Shown here: piece by piece, positions 1 to 9,381 of the stretch
Layout: each line of letters begins with the position of its first letter
Position numbering within the stretch: position 1 is the first letter of the stretch
Source of the DNA: Leptospira idonii
GTDB lineage: Bacteria; Spirochaetota; Leptospiria; Leptospirales; Leptospiraceae
NCBI RefSeq assembly: GCF_004770995.1
Contig: NZ_RQHW01000032.1
Coordinates: forward strand, 9,243 to 73,242
Length of the DNA: 64,000 bases
Direction of reading: 5' to 3'
Position numbers and translations under genes: made by a program
The notes under the pieces: generated by a model
The model's input: the letters and a program-made list of their open reading frames with translations, nothing else
Databases searched by the model: none
Told to the model about the DNA's origin: nothing

Positions 1-536
1 ATATTCCTATATTTATCCAGATCTTCCGGAGATATAGTGCCGGAGAGACGAAGGTTGATTCTTTCTTCTCCGTAATTGAAAGTTTTGGAACCTTCCAATT
101 CCAAATTTCCGGATCCGGGATCCACTCCAGTTACCAGAACGGCCATGATGCCTAAAATTTTACCGTTGGTTCTGGACTTGCCCACTTTCGAGCGCATATA
201 CGTATTATTCGTGTTATAGGAAGGGAGATCTGAAATTAATTTTTTATCGGGCACGGTTTTGATGTCGTTGTCGAAAGTGGCCTTGTATTCGGAATCATAT
301 TCCACTTTCAAACCTGATTTTAAAACCACTTTTACCACAGTACCCGGAGACACCGCTTTCGGATAAGAATACGGATCTTTATCCTTCCATAGGGATTCCG
401 CGGATAAGGAGAATTCTCCTGAAGAAACATTCTGTTCTCTGAATGATTGAAAAAAATCCGGAAAAAAGAAACAAAGGCAAAGCAGTGCCACAAAATGAAA
501 AACCAGCTTTACAGAATGTTTAAAAACCTTTTTCAT
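1..536 (-). CDS. flgH: Flagellar L-ring protein FlgH (3' part beyond window)
   Basis: FlgH builds the outer-membrane L ring of the flagellar basal body. Reading leftwards from an ATG at 536, the frame is open to the window edge (about 178 codons), so the C-terminus is missing. It begins MKKVFKHSVKLV followed by a hydrophobic export segment with cysteines. Later it carries the conserved FlgH region NGKILGIMAVLV and the end motif INLRLSGTISPEDL, typical of L-ring proteins. Its ATG overlaps the flgA stop by four bases (ATGA), so it is translationally coupled to flgA. Family identity is firm; which cysteine, if any, is lipidated is not clear. Confidence 0.88.
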   Translation of the reverse strand, partial: MKKVFKHSVKLVFHFVALLCLCFFFPDFFQSFREQNVSSGEFSLSAESLWKDKDPYSYPKAVSPGTVVKVVLKSGLKVEYDSEYKATFDNDIKTVPDKKLISDLPSYNTNNTYMRSKVGKSRTNGKILGIMAVLVTGVDPGSGNLELEGSKTFNYGEERINLRLSGTISPEDLDKYRN

Positions 537-1492
537 CTTCCCTCTTCCAACAAACAAATACCAGGCGACTGAATTTTTCCTTTCAATATTTTATTCGAAG
601 TTACATTCATTAAACTGATTTCATCACCTTCATTTCCCGATTCCAAGGCTCTGGTTTTGGCTTTGATCATGATATTACCGACTGTGTAAACCAATTGCAC
701 TTCTCCTCCCCTCTCTACGGTGTGAAGAAGTCGAAGCTGCTTTTTTTCTATGGGAGTCGATTCCAAAATGGCATTGAGAGCCGTTTTCCCTACAGGGGAA
801 TTTAAATCGTAATCCTTAGTGTTGTCAGATGTGAAAAAAGATCTTTTTTCCACATCTTCCGAAGTAATGATGTGTTTGGATTCGATATGATGTTTGGTGA
901 ACCAAGCTTCTTTTTTTTCATCGATCACAAAGCCGAGAGAAACGGAATGAATCAATTTTCCGTTATGGAATAGATCCAAAGGAAACAATCGTTTCCCTCC
1001 ATGAAGGTTTTTTCCAACCTTTCTCCATTGAAGTTCCACCCCTGTTACAGGAAGGGAAAGACTTTCTCCCTGGTATTGAAAGCGGAATCTGCTTCGATCC
1101 AGATCCGCCTCTTTTTCCAAATAAGAAACAAGATACGATTCTATTTCCTTTCCGTCCCATTCTTCCGTCAAAGGAATGATCGTAGAAGAAGTTCCTCTAA
1201 CATCCCAATCTGTTTGGGATTGGTTTTCCTTTTTGGCAAGCTCGGAAAGTTTTGCGGACACTTCGTCCGGTTCCACAATCAAAGGAGATTTTAGATTGGA
1301 GTATAAAACGGGATTCCATGCGGATTTCCAGTTCAAAATCTCCGAAGCTCTCACTTCCGTTTTGGAAGTGACCAGTTTCGGTTTCAAATAAACTCTTCCG
1401 GCTCCTTGGTTTGTGTCTGCACCAAGCCCGAAAGAAAGGGAAAGACAGACATATAGAAAAAAAGGAATCGTGAATCCGCGAAACATATTCAT
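533..1492 (-). CDS. flgA: Flagellar P-ring chaperone FlgA
   Basis: FlgA is the periplasmic chaperone needed to assemble the P ring (FlgI) around the flagellar rod. The 319-residue product starts with a signal peptide (about residues 1-25, ending GLGA) and ends with the SAF-like domain of FlgA (about residues 195-315; motifs EKKQLRLL, GGEVQLVYTVGN and ISLMNVTSNKILKG). It is longer than enterobacterial FlgA because of an N-terminal domain of unknown role. It lies between flgG (19-nt gap) and flgH (4-nt overlap), the order expected for the rod/ring operon. Confidence 0.9.
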   Translation of the reverse strand: MNMFRGFTIPFFLYVCLSLSFGLGADTNQGAGRVYLKPKLVTSKTEVRASEILNWKSAWNPVLYSNLKSPLIVEPDEVSAKLSELAKKENQSQTDWDVRGTSSTIIPLTEEWDGKEIESYLVSYLEKEADLDRSRFRFQYQGESLSLPVTGVELQWRKVGKNLHGGKRLFPLDLFHNGKLIHSVSLGFVIDEKKEAWFTKHHIESKHIITSEDVEKRSFFTSDNTKDYDLNSPVGKTALNAILESTPIEKKQLRLLHTVERGGEVQLVYTVGNIMIKAKTRALESGNEGDEISLMNVTSNKILKGKIQSPGICLLEEGR

Positions 1493-1511
1493 CGTTTACT
1501 TAGAGATACGG

Positions 1512-2309
1512 TTATCTCTTCAAACCTATTGCCGTAGAAAGCATGTTATCCGAAGTTTGGATGGTTTTGGAATTGGATTCGTAAGCTCTTTGAGCCACGA
1601 TCATGTTCACCATCTCTTCCACGATTTTAACGTTACTCATTTCCAAAAATCCCTGAAGAACACTTCCGTACCCTTCTTGGCTAGGCATACCTGGAATTTC
1701 AGGGCCGGAAGCCACAGTTTCTCTAAATAAGTTTTTTCCGACTGCTTGCAAACCTGCCGGGTTCACGAAGCGATAGAGTTCAATCTGTCCGATTGTAGTA
1801 GGACGAATGTCGTTTCCTATCTTTACGGTCACTTCCCCCTCTTCTCCGATCATCAAAGTGTTTAAAATGGCGTTTTCAGGAAGAATGATGGGAGGCTCCA
1901 ACAAATATCCATTAGATGTGACTACTTGTTGGTTCGAGTCGATTTTAAAAGATCCGTCTCTGGAATAGGAGAATGTTCCATCCGGCATTTGGATTTTGAA
2001 AAATGCCATCTCACCTGTAAGTGCGATGTCCAATTTATTTCCCGTTGCTTGAAAGGAACCTATTTCGAATAATTTCTGTGTGGCGGCAACTTTCACACCG
2101 TGCCCCACATTCACTCCCGTAGGAATTTCGGAAACAGAGGTTGCGGGAGTCCCTGCCAGAACCTGGTGTTGGTAAACCAAATCCTCGAAGTCGACTCGAT
2201 TTTTCTTAAAACCGGTCGTATTTACGTTTGCAAGGTTATTGGCAACAGTATCGATATGAAACTGTTGTGCAATCATTCCGGTAGCGCCGGTCCAAAGTGA
2301 CCTCATCAT
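1512..2309 (-). CDS. flgG: Flagellar distal rod protein FlgG
   Basis: FlgG forms the distal rod that passes through the P and L rings. The 265-residue product shows the N-terminal rod/hook signature ANNLANVNTTGFKKNR (about residues 23-38), central flagellin-like segments (FSYSRDGSFKID) and the C-terminal heptad tail NMIVAQRAYESNSKTIQTSD that polymerises with the N-terminus. Length matches the family (about 260). Two in-frame ATGs open it; AAAGAGGTG upstream suits either. It is the first gene of the flgG-flgA-flgH set and follows dut by 88 bases, which may hold its own promoter. Confidence 0.95.
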   Translation of the reverse strand: MMRSLWTGATGMIAQQFHIDTVANNLANVNTTGFKKNRVDFEDLVYQHQVLAGTPATSVSEIPTGVNVGHGVKVAATQKLFEIGSFQATGNKLDIALTGEMAFFKIQMPDGTFSYSRDGSFKIDSNQQVVTSNGYLLEPPIILPENAILNTLMIGEEGEVTVKIGNDIRPTTIGQIELYRFVNPAGLQAVGKNLFRETVASGPEIPGMPSQEGYGSVLQGFLEMSNVKIVEEMVNMIVAQRAYESNSKTIQTSDNMLSTAIGLKR

Positions 2310-2397
2310 ATAATAGCACCTCTTTCGAGATCTATCGGCTGATTTGCAAAAAAGGGTAAGTGCCTTTTTTTGAATTTATGTCTTATTTATTTTCAGT

Positions 2398-2835
2398 TTA
2401 TTTTCCGGTGCTTCCGAATCCACCGGTTCCCCTTTGGGTTTCCTCCAGGGTAGATACCACAGTAAATTCGGCTGCCTCATACCGTTTTACCAGGATTTGG
2501 GCGATTCTAGTTCCATGTTCCAGAACGAAGTCGGCTTTTCCCAAATTCAATAGAGGAACAAAGATCTCTCCTCTATAGTCGGAATCGATGGTTCCTGGGG
2601 AATTGGGCATTAAAATTCTATTTTTAGTGGAGAAGCCGGATCTAGGACGAACCTGCCCCTCGAACCCGTCCGGAATGGCAAATGCAAGTCCCGTAGGAAC
2701 CAAAACGACCTCACCGACCGGTAAAATCAGATCGGATTCCAAACAAGCGGACAGATCGTATCCTGCCGCGCCATTCGATTTTCTATCGGGCAAAACCGCT
2801 CCAGGTTTTAAGATTTGAACGGGAACTTGGATCAT
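2398..2835 (-). CDS. dut: dUTP diphosphatase (dUTPase)
   Basis: The enzyme hydrolyses dUTP to dUMP and pyrophosphate, keeping uracil out of DNA and supplying dTMP synthesis. All five trimeric dUTPase motifs are visible: AAGYDLSA, RPRSGFSTKN, PGTIDSDYRGEI, GTRIAQILV and the C-terminal arm RGTGGFGSTGK. The start is set at the ATG at 2835, giving 145 residues. This ATG overlaps the stop of the upstream M16 peptidase (ATGA), whereas the longer open frame upstream of it adds an unrelated 17-residue extension. Confidence 0.95.
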   Translation of the reverse strand: MIQVPVQILKPGAVLPDRKSNGAAGYDLSACLESDLILPVGEVVLVPTGLAFAIPDGFEGQVRPRSGFSTKNRILMPNSPGTIDSDYRGEIFVPLLNLGKADFVLEHGTRIAQILVKRYEAAEFTVVSTLEETQRGTGGFGSTGK

Positions 2836-4112
2836 AAAGTATTCGGGATTTTTTGGAATTCGGAGTCTTTCATATCCCCAACACAAGAAAGATGAAAGCT
2901 GGGAAGGGTAAAAGTATAACGCATTCTTTCGTTCAATTCGTCCAGATCGACTGATTTGAGGGCGGCCATTCTTTCTTTTAGGGAATAGTATTTTCCGAAA
3001 TAAATTTCCTGAAGACCTATATTGTTCATTCTGTTCTCAGGAAGTTCGTAGCCGATCGCCATTCCACCTAACTGATTGCTTTTGGCATCTTCCAATTCTC
3101 TTTTGGAAAAACCTTCCTTCAGAAGGATGTCTATTTCTTTCAAAATCAAACTGACGCATTTATTCGCCTTTTCTTTGGAGGTGGCGCAAGAAATGGAGAA
3201 TAAACCTGTTGTTCTGTAAAAAGAAGGAAAGGAATAAATCGAATAACAAAGCCCTTCTTTCTCTCTTATATTTTGAAAGAGACGGGAAGCCATTCCTCCG
3301 CCCAAAATGGTGGACATCAACTGAGTGACAGTTACATCCTTAAAACTTCTAGGAACACCTCTGGCGCCCAACATAATATTGAACTGCTCGATTTTGCGTC
3401 TTTCTAAATGTTTCGTATACTGTTTTTTAGGCGATGCTATGGATACGGGAGCGCTTACCTTTCCTTTAGGATTTTCGAAAGGAAAATATTTTTTAGCAAG
3501 TCGAAGCACTTCTTCCCATTTGAAATTTCCGGAAACGGAAAGAACCATATTCGCAGGAAAATAATGTTTTTTATAAAACTTACCCAAAGAACTGCGTGTT
3601 ACGCCTGTTACGGATTCTTTAGTTCCTATGATGTCTCTCCCGTAAGGAGATGTATTGAATATATTTCTGAAATAGTAATCGTAAACGAAGTCATCGGGAG
3701 CGTCTTCATAAGAACGCATCTCTTCGATCACTACCCCTTTTTCCGTTTTGATGTCGTCTTCTTTCAAAAGAGGACGGTAGATCATATCGGATAAGATATC
3801 GAAAGCAAGTTCCGCCTTGTCTTTGATGGCGATCACATAGTATTGAGTGTATTCCCTGCTTGTGGATCCGTTGAGGATACCGCCTACTCTTTCGACTTCC
3901 GCAGCGATTTGTTTGGAAGTGCGGCTTTCGGAATCCTTAAAGAGCATGTGCTCTAAAAAATGAAAGTAACCTAACTCTGATTTTGTTTCTGCAAGGGAGC
4001 CTTCTTTTACGAAGAGACCCACACCCATGGAAGCGGCATGCTTCATGGGCTGGAAGAGAATGGTGAGTCCGTTCGGCAAAACCGCACGTTTGAATTCGTC
4101 AGAAGTAGCCAA
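2832..4112 (-). CDS. M16 family zinc metallopeptidase (processing-peptidase-like)
   Basis: The 426-residue protein is a single-module M16 peptidase related to mitochondrial processing peptidase. It has the inverted zinc motif HFLEH at residues 51-55 with a third ligand in VVIEEM near residue 130, and the second, inactive-type M16 half begins near residue 170 (motifs RRKIEQFNIMLGARG and GGGMASRLFQNIREKEGLCY). The active-site glutamate of HxxEH is present, so activity is expected. It follows pnp by 37 bases and overlaps dut by four; a pnp-M16-dut order is common in bacteria. There is no signal peptide, so it is probably cytoplasmic. Confidence 0.9.
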   Translation of the reverse strand: MATSDEFKRAVLPNGLTILFQPMKHAASMGVGLFVKEGSLAETKSELGYFHFLEHMLFKDSESRTSKQIAAEVERVGGILNGSTSREYTQYYVIAIKDKAELAFDILSDMIYRPLLKEDDIKTEKGVVIEEMRSYEDAPDDFVYDYYFRNIFNTSPYGRDIIGTKESVTGVTRSSLGKFYKKHYFPANMVLSVSGNFKWEEVLRLAKKYFPFENPKGKVSAPVSIASPKKQYTKHLERRKIEQFNIMLGARGVPRSFKDVTVTQLMSTILGGGMASRLFQNIREKEGLCYSIYSFPSFYRTTGLFSISCATSKEKANKCVSLILKEIDILLKEGFSKRELEDAKSNQLGGMAIGYELPENRMNNIGLQEIYFGKYYSLKERMAALKSVDLDELNERMRYTFTLPSFHLSCVGDMKDSEFQKIPNTL

Positions 4113-4149
4113 ATTTGAGCCTCTCCCTTCTATTCAGAAGGGATTTGTC

Positions 4150-6240
4150 TTAATTGTCCAAAAGCACGTCTTTACGAGAAAGGTCGATCTTTCCTGTTTT
4201 ATCCACAGAGATCACCTTAACTTGGATTTTTTGACCTTCCGATACGATGTCTCGTACGGATTGTACTCGTTTCACATCTAACTTGGAAATGTGGCAAAGG
4301 CCTTCTTTTCCAGGAAGAATTTCCACGAAAGCGCCGAAATCGGCGATTCTTTTGATGACACCTTCGTAGATTTTACCTACTTCGATTTCTTCAAAGATTC
4401 CGTCGATCATGGCGATCGCTTTTTCCTTAGCTGTTTCGCTAGGAGAAGCGATGGTCACCTTACCGCTGTCATCTACGGAGATTTCGGAACCGGATTGTTC
4501 GATGATGGCACGAATCATTTTTCCGCCAGGACCGATGAGTTCTCCGATTCTATCTTTAGGAATTTGTTTCAAAGTGATACGAGGAGCGTTGGAAGAAAGA
4601 TTTCCCTTCACGGAAGAAATCGCTTTGTTCATTTCTCCCAAGATATGATCTCTACCGACTTGCGCTTGTTCGATTGCTTTTTGAAGAACTTCCAAACCGA
4701 GACCGTTTACTTTTAGGTCCATTTGGAAAGCAGTAATCCCTTTTTTGGTTCCCGCTAGTTTAAAGTCCATATCTCCGAAGTGGTCTTCGATTCCAGCGAT
4801 GTCGGAAAGAACCGCAAAACGACCTTTTTCATCACTGAAAAGTCCCATAGCGATTCCGGAAACAGGTGCGGAGATAGGAACTCCTCCTGCCATAAGTGCC
4901 AGAGTGCCGGAACAAACGGAAGCCATAGAGGAAGATCCGTTGGATTCCAAAATTTCGGAAACAACTCGAATCACATAAGGAAAATCAGCTTGGCTAGGAA
5001 GGACTTTTTTCAAAGCTCTCTCCGCTAAATTTCCATGACCGATTTCTCTTCTACCAGGACCGGAGTTTCTTCTCACTTCTCCTACGGAGAACGCAGGGAA
5101 GTTATAATGAAGCATAAAATTCTTCTCTTTCGGGCCTTCCAATGTTTCATAACGTTGGTTATCCGAAGTTGTTCCCAAAGTCATAACGCCTAAACTTTGC
5201 GTTTGTCCTCTGGTAAACACTGCCGAACCGTGAGGTCCGGGAAGAACATCTATTTCACAGGAGATTTGGCGAATTTCATCCGTTTTTCTTCCGTCAAAAC
5301 GAATCCCTTCGTTTAACACAAGTTCACGGACCACTTCGTATTCCAATTCATGAAGGAAATGTTTGATTTCTTTGGAATGATCTTCCGGAGCTAAAATTTC
5401 TTTGAAATGAGCAACTGTTTCATCATTGATTTTTTTGATGTCTTCGTTGCGTTTTGCCTTCTCTGCATTTTTATTAGCAGCAGCTAATTTAGCAAATGCG
5501 AAGTCTCTAATTTTGGCATGAAGTTCTTTATCGGGAACTTTCAAAACTACTTCTTTTTTCTTAGTTCCGTGTTTAACCGCCAATTGCTCTTGAAAAGAAA
5601 CAGCAACTTTCAACTGTTCTTGTGCGAAACGAAGAGCGTTCATCATATCTTCTTTGGAGATTTCTTGCGCTTCTCCTTCGATCATGACGATGGCATCTTT
5701 TGTTCCTGCTACGACTAAATCCAAATCGGACTTAGTGATTTCTTCGTTGGTAGGATTAAGAATGAATTCTCCGTTGATTCTACCGATACGAGCGCCTGCA
5801 ATCGGGCCTGCAAAAGGGATAGGAGATACGGAAAGAGCTGCGGAAGCAGCGTTGATGGCGTGACCTGCAACAGACACTTGTTTGTCGGCAGATAAAACCT
5901 GAACTAATAATTGAACTTCTGAAAAATAACCTTCCGGGAACATAGGCCGAATAGGTCTGTCGAGGATACGGGAAAGAAGGACTTCATGTTCCGCGGGTTT
6001 TGCTTCTCTTTTGAAGTAACCACCGGGGAAACGTCCTACAGAATACATTTTTTCCGTATATTCGCAAGTAAGTGGGAAAAAGTCTTGGCCTTCTTTAGGC
6101 TCATCCGCCGCACAAACTGTGGCGAGAAGAACTAAGTTTCCAGTTTTGTACACAACTGAGCCGTGGGCTTGTTTTGCCCACTTGCCAGTTTCGATGGTGA
6201 TAGAATCTCTACCCCAAGAACCAGTGAACTCTGTCGCCAT
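4150..6240 (-). CDS. pnp: Polyribonucleotide nucleotidyltransferase (PNPase)
   Basis: PNPase is the phosphorolytic 3'-5' exoribonuclease of the degradosome. The 696-residue chain has the expected order: first RNase PH domain (about 12-145, motif [14 protein letters not shown]), all-alpha linker, second RNase PH domain (about 300-540, motifs [58 protein letters not shown]), a KH domain with [11 protein letters not shown], and a C-terminal S1 domain ([15 protein letters not shown]). It starts five bases after the rpsO stop, the classic rpsO-pnp pairing. In other bacteria PNPase controls its own mRNA; no such element is evident here. Confidence 0.97.
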   Translation of the reverse strand: MATEFTGSWGRDSITIETGKWAKQAHGSVVYKTGNLVLLATVCAADEPKEGQDFFPLTCEYTEKMYSVGRFPGGYFKREAKPAEHEVLLSRILDRPIRPMFPEGYFSEVQLLVQVLSADKQVSVAGHAINAASAALSVSPIPFAGPIAGARIGRINGEFILNPTNEEITKSDLDLVVAGTKDAIVMIEGEAQEISKEDMMNALRFAQEQLKVAVSFQEQLAVKHGTKKKEVVLKVPDKELHAKIRDFAFAKLAAANKNAEKAKRNEDIKKINDETVAHFKEILAPEDHSKEIKHFLHELEYEVVRELVLNEGIRFDGRKTDEIRQISCEIDVLPGPHGSAVFTRGQTQSLGVMTLGTTSDNQRYETLEGPKEKNFMLHYNFPAFSVGEVRRNSGPGRREIGHGNLAERALKKVLPSQADFPYVIRVVSEILESNGSSSMASVCSGTLALMAGGVPISAPVSGIAMGLFSDEKGRFAVLSDIAGIEDHFGDMDFKLAGTKKGITAFQMDLKVNGLGLEVLQKAIEQAQVGRDHILGEMNKAISSVKGNLSSNAPRITLKQIPKDRIGELIGPGGKMIRAIIEQSGSEISVDDSGKVTIASPSETAKEKAIAMIDGIFEEIEVGKIYEGVIKRIADFGAFVEILPGKEGLCHISKLDVKRVQSVRDIVSEGQKIQVKVISVDKTGKIDLSRKDVLLDN

Positions 6241-6245
6241 AGGAA

Positions 6246-6512
6246 TTACTTCCTAATGCCGAGTTTTTCAATAAGCTTTCTATAGCTATCGATATTGGAT
6301 CTTTTAAGGTATTCCAACAAGCTCTTTCTTTGGTTCACAAGTGCAAGGAGACCACGACGAGAGTGGAAATCTTTTTTATTTGTTTTAAAATGTTCTGTCA
6401 GATCCTTGATGCGAGAATCAAGAAGGGCAATTTGTACTTCTGCAGATCCAGTATCATTAGGTTTGCTTCCGTAGGTAGCAATGATCTGCTGTTTTTGTTC
6501 TTTGGTGATCAT
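6246..6512 (-). CDS. rpsO: 30S ribosomal protein S15
   Basis: S15 binds 16S rRNA and helps nucleate the 30S platform. The 88-residue product contains the S15 signature region ([18 protein letters not shown] and [14 protein letters not shown]), and its length is exactly that of the family. The start is the ATG at 6512, directly after a strong GGAGGAAAT ribosome-binding site; the frame is open further upstream, but that extension is not S15-like. It sits between truB (25 bases) and pnp (5 bases). Confidence 0.97.
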   Translation of the reverse strand: MITKEQKQQIIATYGSKPNDTGSAEVQIALLDSRIKDLTEHFKTNKKDFHSRRGLLALVNQRKSLLEYLKRSNIDSYRKLIEKLGIRK

Positions 6513-6537
6513 ATTTCCTCCAAAATCTAAAAACCCT

Positions 6538-7473
6538 TCATTTAGAAAACATAATTTTTTGGGTAGGATCAAAAAATACTTTTCCATATCGATAGGGCAA
6601 ATGACTCGGCTTTCCTTGGTAAAGACACCATGCGAGTATGGATTCGGTTCCCTCTTCCAGCAGATAGAATCCATCTTCTCCTGCTTTGGGAAGTTTATCC
6701 CAGATATATCCTCCGTGGATGACTGCTTTTTTCTCTCTTTCGTCCGTCATTCTAGCGGGAAGAGGAAGCACCTTTTGCCAAGGAAGGGCTTGGGATTCTT
6801 CAATGATTTCATAGTCCGTGGCCAAATCCAAACCCCAAGGGCCGATCGTTTCTCTGACCAATCGTTCCAATTGCAGTGGTACCTCCCACTTTTCCGAAAG
6901 ATCGAGTATGATTTTGCGAATGTAAGTGCCGGAACTCACATGAATTCGGAAAGAGAACCCTTTTTCCGTTTGGCGGATGTCCCAAACCCTTTCAATACGA
7001 ATGGGTCTTTCTTTTTCCACTACCTTTCTGCCGGTTCTCACCAAGTCGGATTGGCGGCTTCCCCCCACTTTGAGAGCGGAAATTTTAGGTGCTTTTTGAG
7101 TCGTCCAGGAAGTCAGGTTAGAAAGTTCTTTCTCTAAAAATGATTCTCCCCAAACTCCTTTCTCTATAAAGGATTTGATCTTTGATTCTTCCCACTCTTC
7201 TTCCACGATCCCATCCGGGTCTCCGGAATCCGTTTTTTTTCCCAATAGAACTTCCGCATAATACGACTTATCTTGTCCTAAAAACAATTGAGAGAAGGTG
7301 GTGTAATCTCCGAAGGGGATGATGAGAAGGCCTTCCGCAAATCGATCCAGAGTTCCCGTATGTCCGATCGAATCCAGATGGAGTCTTTTTTTCAAACGAA
7401 TGACTACATCGGAAGAAGTAAGTCCCGGCGATTTACGCACAAATAAATAACCTGATCTTTCTTGGTGAGGCAT
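6538..7473 (-). CDS. truB: tRNA pseudouridine(55) synthase TruB
   Basis: TruB converts U55 of the tRNA T-loop to pseudouridine. The 311-residue product starts [17 protein letters not shown] and has the catalytic loop [14 protein letters not shown], in which the essential Asp is kept but the usual following Pro is Arg. Other TruB motifs follow: [28 protein letters not shown] and [17 protein letters not shown]. The ATG at 7473 is chosen because upstream in-frame sequence is unrelated and crosses the divergent promoter region. Unlike the usual layout, truB does not directly follow rbfA; an opposite-strand gene at 7545-8837 lies between, so truB-rpsO-pnp probably has its own promoter. Confidence 0.93.
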   Translation of the reverse strand: MPHQERSGYLFVRKSPGLTSSDVVIRLKKRLHLDSIGHTGTLDRFAEGLLIIPFGDYTTFSQLFLGQDKSYYAEVLLGKKTDSGDPDGIVEEEWEESKIKSFIEKGVWGESFLEKELSNLTSWTTQKAPKISALKVGGSRQSDLVRTGRKVVEKERPIRIERVWDIRQTEKGFSFRIHVSSGTYIRKIILDLSEKWEVPLQLERLVRETIGPWGLDLATDYEIIEESQALPWQKVLPLPARMTDEREKKAVIHGGYIWDKLPKAGEDGFYLLEEGTESILAWCLYQGKPSHLPYRYGKVFFDPTQKIMFSK

Positions 7474-7484
7474 ATAAACTATAA

Positions 7485-7507
7485 ATATTTCAAGATTCTT
7501 GAAATAT
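7485..7507. promoter_or_regulatory. Perfect inverted repeat in the truB/OMP divergent region
   Basis: Ten-base arms ATATTTCAAG and CTTGAAATAT are separated by ATT. The repeat lies 12 bases upstream of truB and 38 bases upstream of the divergent outer-membrane-protein gene. Perfect symmetry, AT-richness and position suggest an operator for a dimeric repressor; there is no T-run to make it a terminator. The binding protein is unknown. Confidence 0.5.
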
Positions 7508-7544
7508 GAAATGAGAAAAAGAGTCCATTTTCCATCTTGGGAAT

Positions 7545-8837
7545 ATGAGTCGAAAGTCAATCTTAACCTTCTTTCTTTGGCTTTGTTTTTCTCCTATTTT
7601 TGCCACTACTATAGTTACAAAATCAGGAAGATCTTTTGAAAAAGTAACCATAGACAAGGTTACGGAACAGGAGATTGAATTTGTAGACACTTCGGGAATC
7701 ATCACACGGATCAGAAAAGATAAAATTCAAAAGATCACTGCGGATGCGAACGAAACCATACCGGAGTTGCTAACGGATGAAAGTCTTCCTACTGGTGCTT
7801 TGGAAAAAAAGAAAGATCCGAACGAACTTCCCGAATTTAGTTTTTTACTTTCTCAATCCCTTTCCAACGACGGAGCCTTCCAAGGCTCGGATCTTTTCGG
7901 AGAAAGACAAGCAAGAAGGAACAAAACGGAATATAAAGACTTTTACGAAGCATACTTTCTTACTTCCAGTGTGGAAGTATTGGGACTACCGAAACAGTTT
8001 AAGTTCGGTTTGACGATCATGAATCCTCTAGTAGACAGAACCAATACGGATGCGGATTTAAGATTACAATCCGCTCCCGGAGGACAGGACCAAAGCAATT
8101 TGATAAACGCTTCCTTAAGAAACAATACTCTTCTTTATGATCCTAACCAAGTAAAAACCAGAAAAGAAAAAAACGGGCTGCCGGACTATCTTTTCACAAG
8201 AGCCATGTATGAACATGAAACCAAGTTAGGAACTTTCTCCGCAGGGTTCTTATTTATCAATGCGAACGATCCCATCTACGTAATGAGAGGATATTGGATC
8301 ATAGGATGGAAGCCCAATTTTTTACCTTGGCTCAATCCTCAATTTTCCATGAACAACAAGATGTTAAACGATTACGGAGGAATTTTCCAGGGAACTCATA
8401 ATTACAGACTTTCTTTCGCACATGAGTTTTTCAAAGGAGAAGAGTTTCGAATCACTCCTAGTCTCGTTATAGGTTATGCGGATGTAAACGACAATGTGGA
8501 TCGCAAAAAAGGGATCAGTGACATCAGTCCCAAACTTCAATTCGACTATTTAAAATACTTTTTCTCGGTGAATATGATGTACAGAGCCACTCCGTCTCTT
8601 GTGGATAATGCAAGTTATACTCCTAGTGAAGGGGTTTATGCGGATACGAATTCCAATGACGGCAAAGTGACGGATCCTTCCAAAATTTACGGGTATCAAA
8701 ACCAGATCATTGTGGATGCAATTTCACAGTATAGTCCCAATGATTTAGTGAAAAGGGAACTCATCAGTCACCACCAGCAACAGCACATCATCCACAATAT
8801 CTTCTTTTATAGTTTAGGATATACGATCAAAATTTGA
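7545..8837 (+). CDS. Putative outer-membrane beta-barrel protein
   Basis: I do not recognise a named family. The 430-residue product has a signal peptide (about residues 1-21, ending SPIFA), then a short globular part (about 22-90; IVTKSGRSFEKVTID resembles a small beta domain seen in leptospiral surface proteins). From about residue 95 there are alternating amphipathic strands rich in aromatic residues and Asn/Gly (FKFGLTIMNPLV, LGTFSAGFLFINAN, FRITPSLVIGYADVN), ending with aromatic-rich HNIFFYSLGYTIKI. This pattern fits an outer-membrane barrel. It runs against the operon around it, between rbfA and truB. Confidence 0.6.
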   Translation: MSRKSILTFFLWLCFSPIFATTIVTKSGRSFEKVTIDKVTEQEIEFVDTSGIITRIRKDKIQKITADANETIPELLTDESLPTGALEKKKDPNELPEFSFLLSQSLSNDGAFQGSDLFGERQARRNKTEYKDFYEAYFLTSSVEVLGLPKQFKFGLTIMNPLVDRTNTDADLRLQSAPGGQDQSNLINASLRNNTLLYDPNQVKTRKEKNGLPDYLFTRAMYEHETKLGTFSAGFLFINANDPIYVMRGYWIIGWKPNFLPWLNPQFSMNNKMLNDYGGIFQGTHNYRLSFAHEFFKGEEFRITPSLVIGYADVNDNVDRKKGISDISPKLQFDYLKYFFSVNMMYRATPSLVDNASYTPSEGVYADTNSNDGKVTDPSKIYGYQNQIIVDAISQYSPNDLVKRELISHHQQQHIIHNIFFYSLGYTIKI

Positions 8838-8950
8838 ATCGGTATCTTATCCTTTTCTGCTCTGATTTGTTCTCTGCATTCATTCGAACAAGGGAAAGGC
8901 GGATTTTCCATTACGGACATCACTTCCAGTTCTATGAATAAATCGATCAA
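8807..8950 (-). CDS. Candidate 47-residue protein after rbfA
   Basis: A short frame starts at a TTG that overlaps the rbfA stop (TTGA) and encodes 47 residues with two cysteines in the stretch PFPCSNECREQIRAEKDK. Codon use (GAA, CCG, TCC) resembles neighbouring genes. An internal ATG preceded by GGAAGTG could also start it. It overlaps the 3' end of the opposite-strand membrane-protein gene by 31 bases. I do not recognise it; it may be a real small protein or chance. Confidence 0.3.
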   Translation of the reverse strand: MIDLFIELEVMSVMENPPFPCSNECREQIRAEKDKIPIQILIVYPKL

Positions 8951-9369
8951 TCTTCTTCGGAGGTCGTAGGATCTTCCTCCGATGTTTCCGAATCCTCTTC
9001 CGGATGAGTTTCCTCATATAGAGTTTTGGGTTTGGATTCGTCAATGAGTCGAATCACTTCCAATGATTTGATGTAGTTGTTGTCCCAAGCGAATGTGAAT
9101 CGAGGATTGGTGTGCAAATGAAGTTGTTTGCCCACAAGAGAAGTTAAAAAACCCGCGGAAGAAGCAAGTCCTGCAGTGAGTTTTTTTCTTTCGTTATTAT
9201 TACAAAGTGCAGTAAAATAGATGGTCGCCTTTTTCAAATCGTCCGTAAGTTCGATTCGATGAAAGGAAGGAAGAAAGACCCTGGGATCTTTCACCTTCCC
9301 TTCCAAAATGGCAGTGGCAAGAATGCGAAGAATCTCCGCTTCGAGTTTTTTCTTTCGAATCGGATTCAT
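8947..9369 (-). CDS. rbfA: Ribosome-binding factor A
   Basis: RbfA is a 30S maturation factor acting on the 5' end of 16S rRNA. The 140-residue product starts MNPIRKKKLEAEILRIL and has the KH-like core with RVFLPSFHRIELTDDLKKATIYF and LRFTFAWDNN-like strands (here NPRFTFAWDNNYIKSLEVIRLIDE). It ends with an unusually acidic tail (EEDSETSEEDPTTSEED). It lies 12 bases after infB, the canonical order. Confidence 0.92.
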   Translation of the reverse strand: MNPIRKKKLEAEILRILATAILEGKVKDPRVFLPSFHRIELTDDLKKATIYFTALCNNNERKKLTAGLASSAGFLTSLVGKQLHLHTNPRFTFAWDNNYIKSLEVIRLIDESKPKTLYEETHPEEDSETSEEDPTTSEED

Positions 9370-9381
9370 CTTCTTTGTTTC

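Noticed and set aside
2332..2339. GCCGATAG before flgG on the minus strand, like a FliA -10 element
   Set aside because: No TAAA -35 element is found at the required 15-base distance, so a sigma-28 promoter is not supported.
4291..4716. 141-codon frame on the plus strand inside pnp
   Set aside because: It is antisense to the second half of PNPase, has no recognisable domain and no ribosome-binding site; its openness follows from the codon bias of pnp.
6481..7137. 218-codon plus-strand frame across truB and rpsO
   Set aside because: It is antisense to two clear housekeeping genes and has no family signature.
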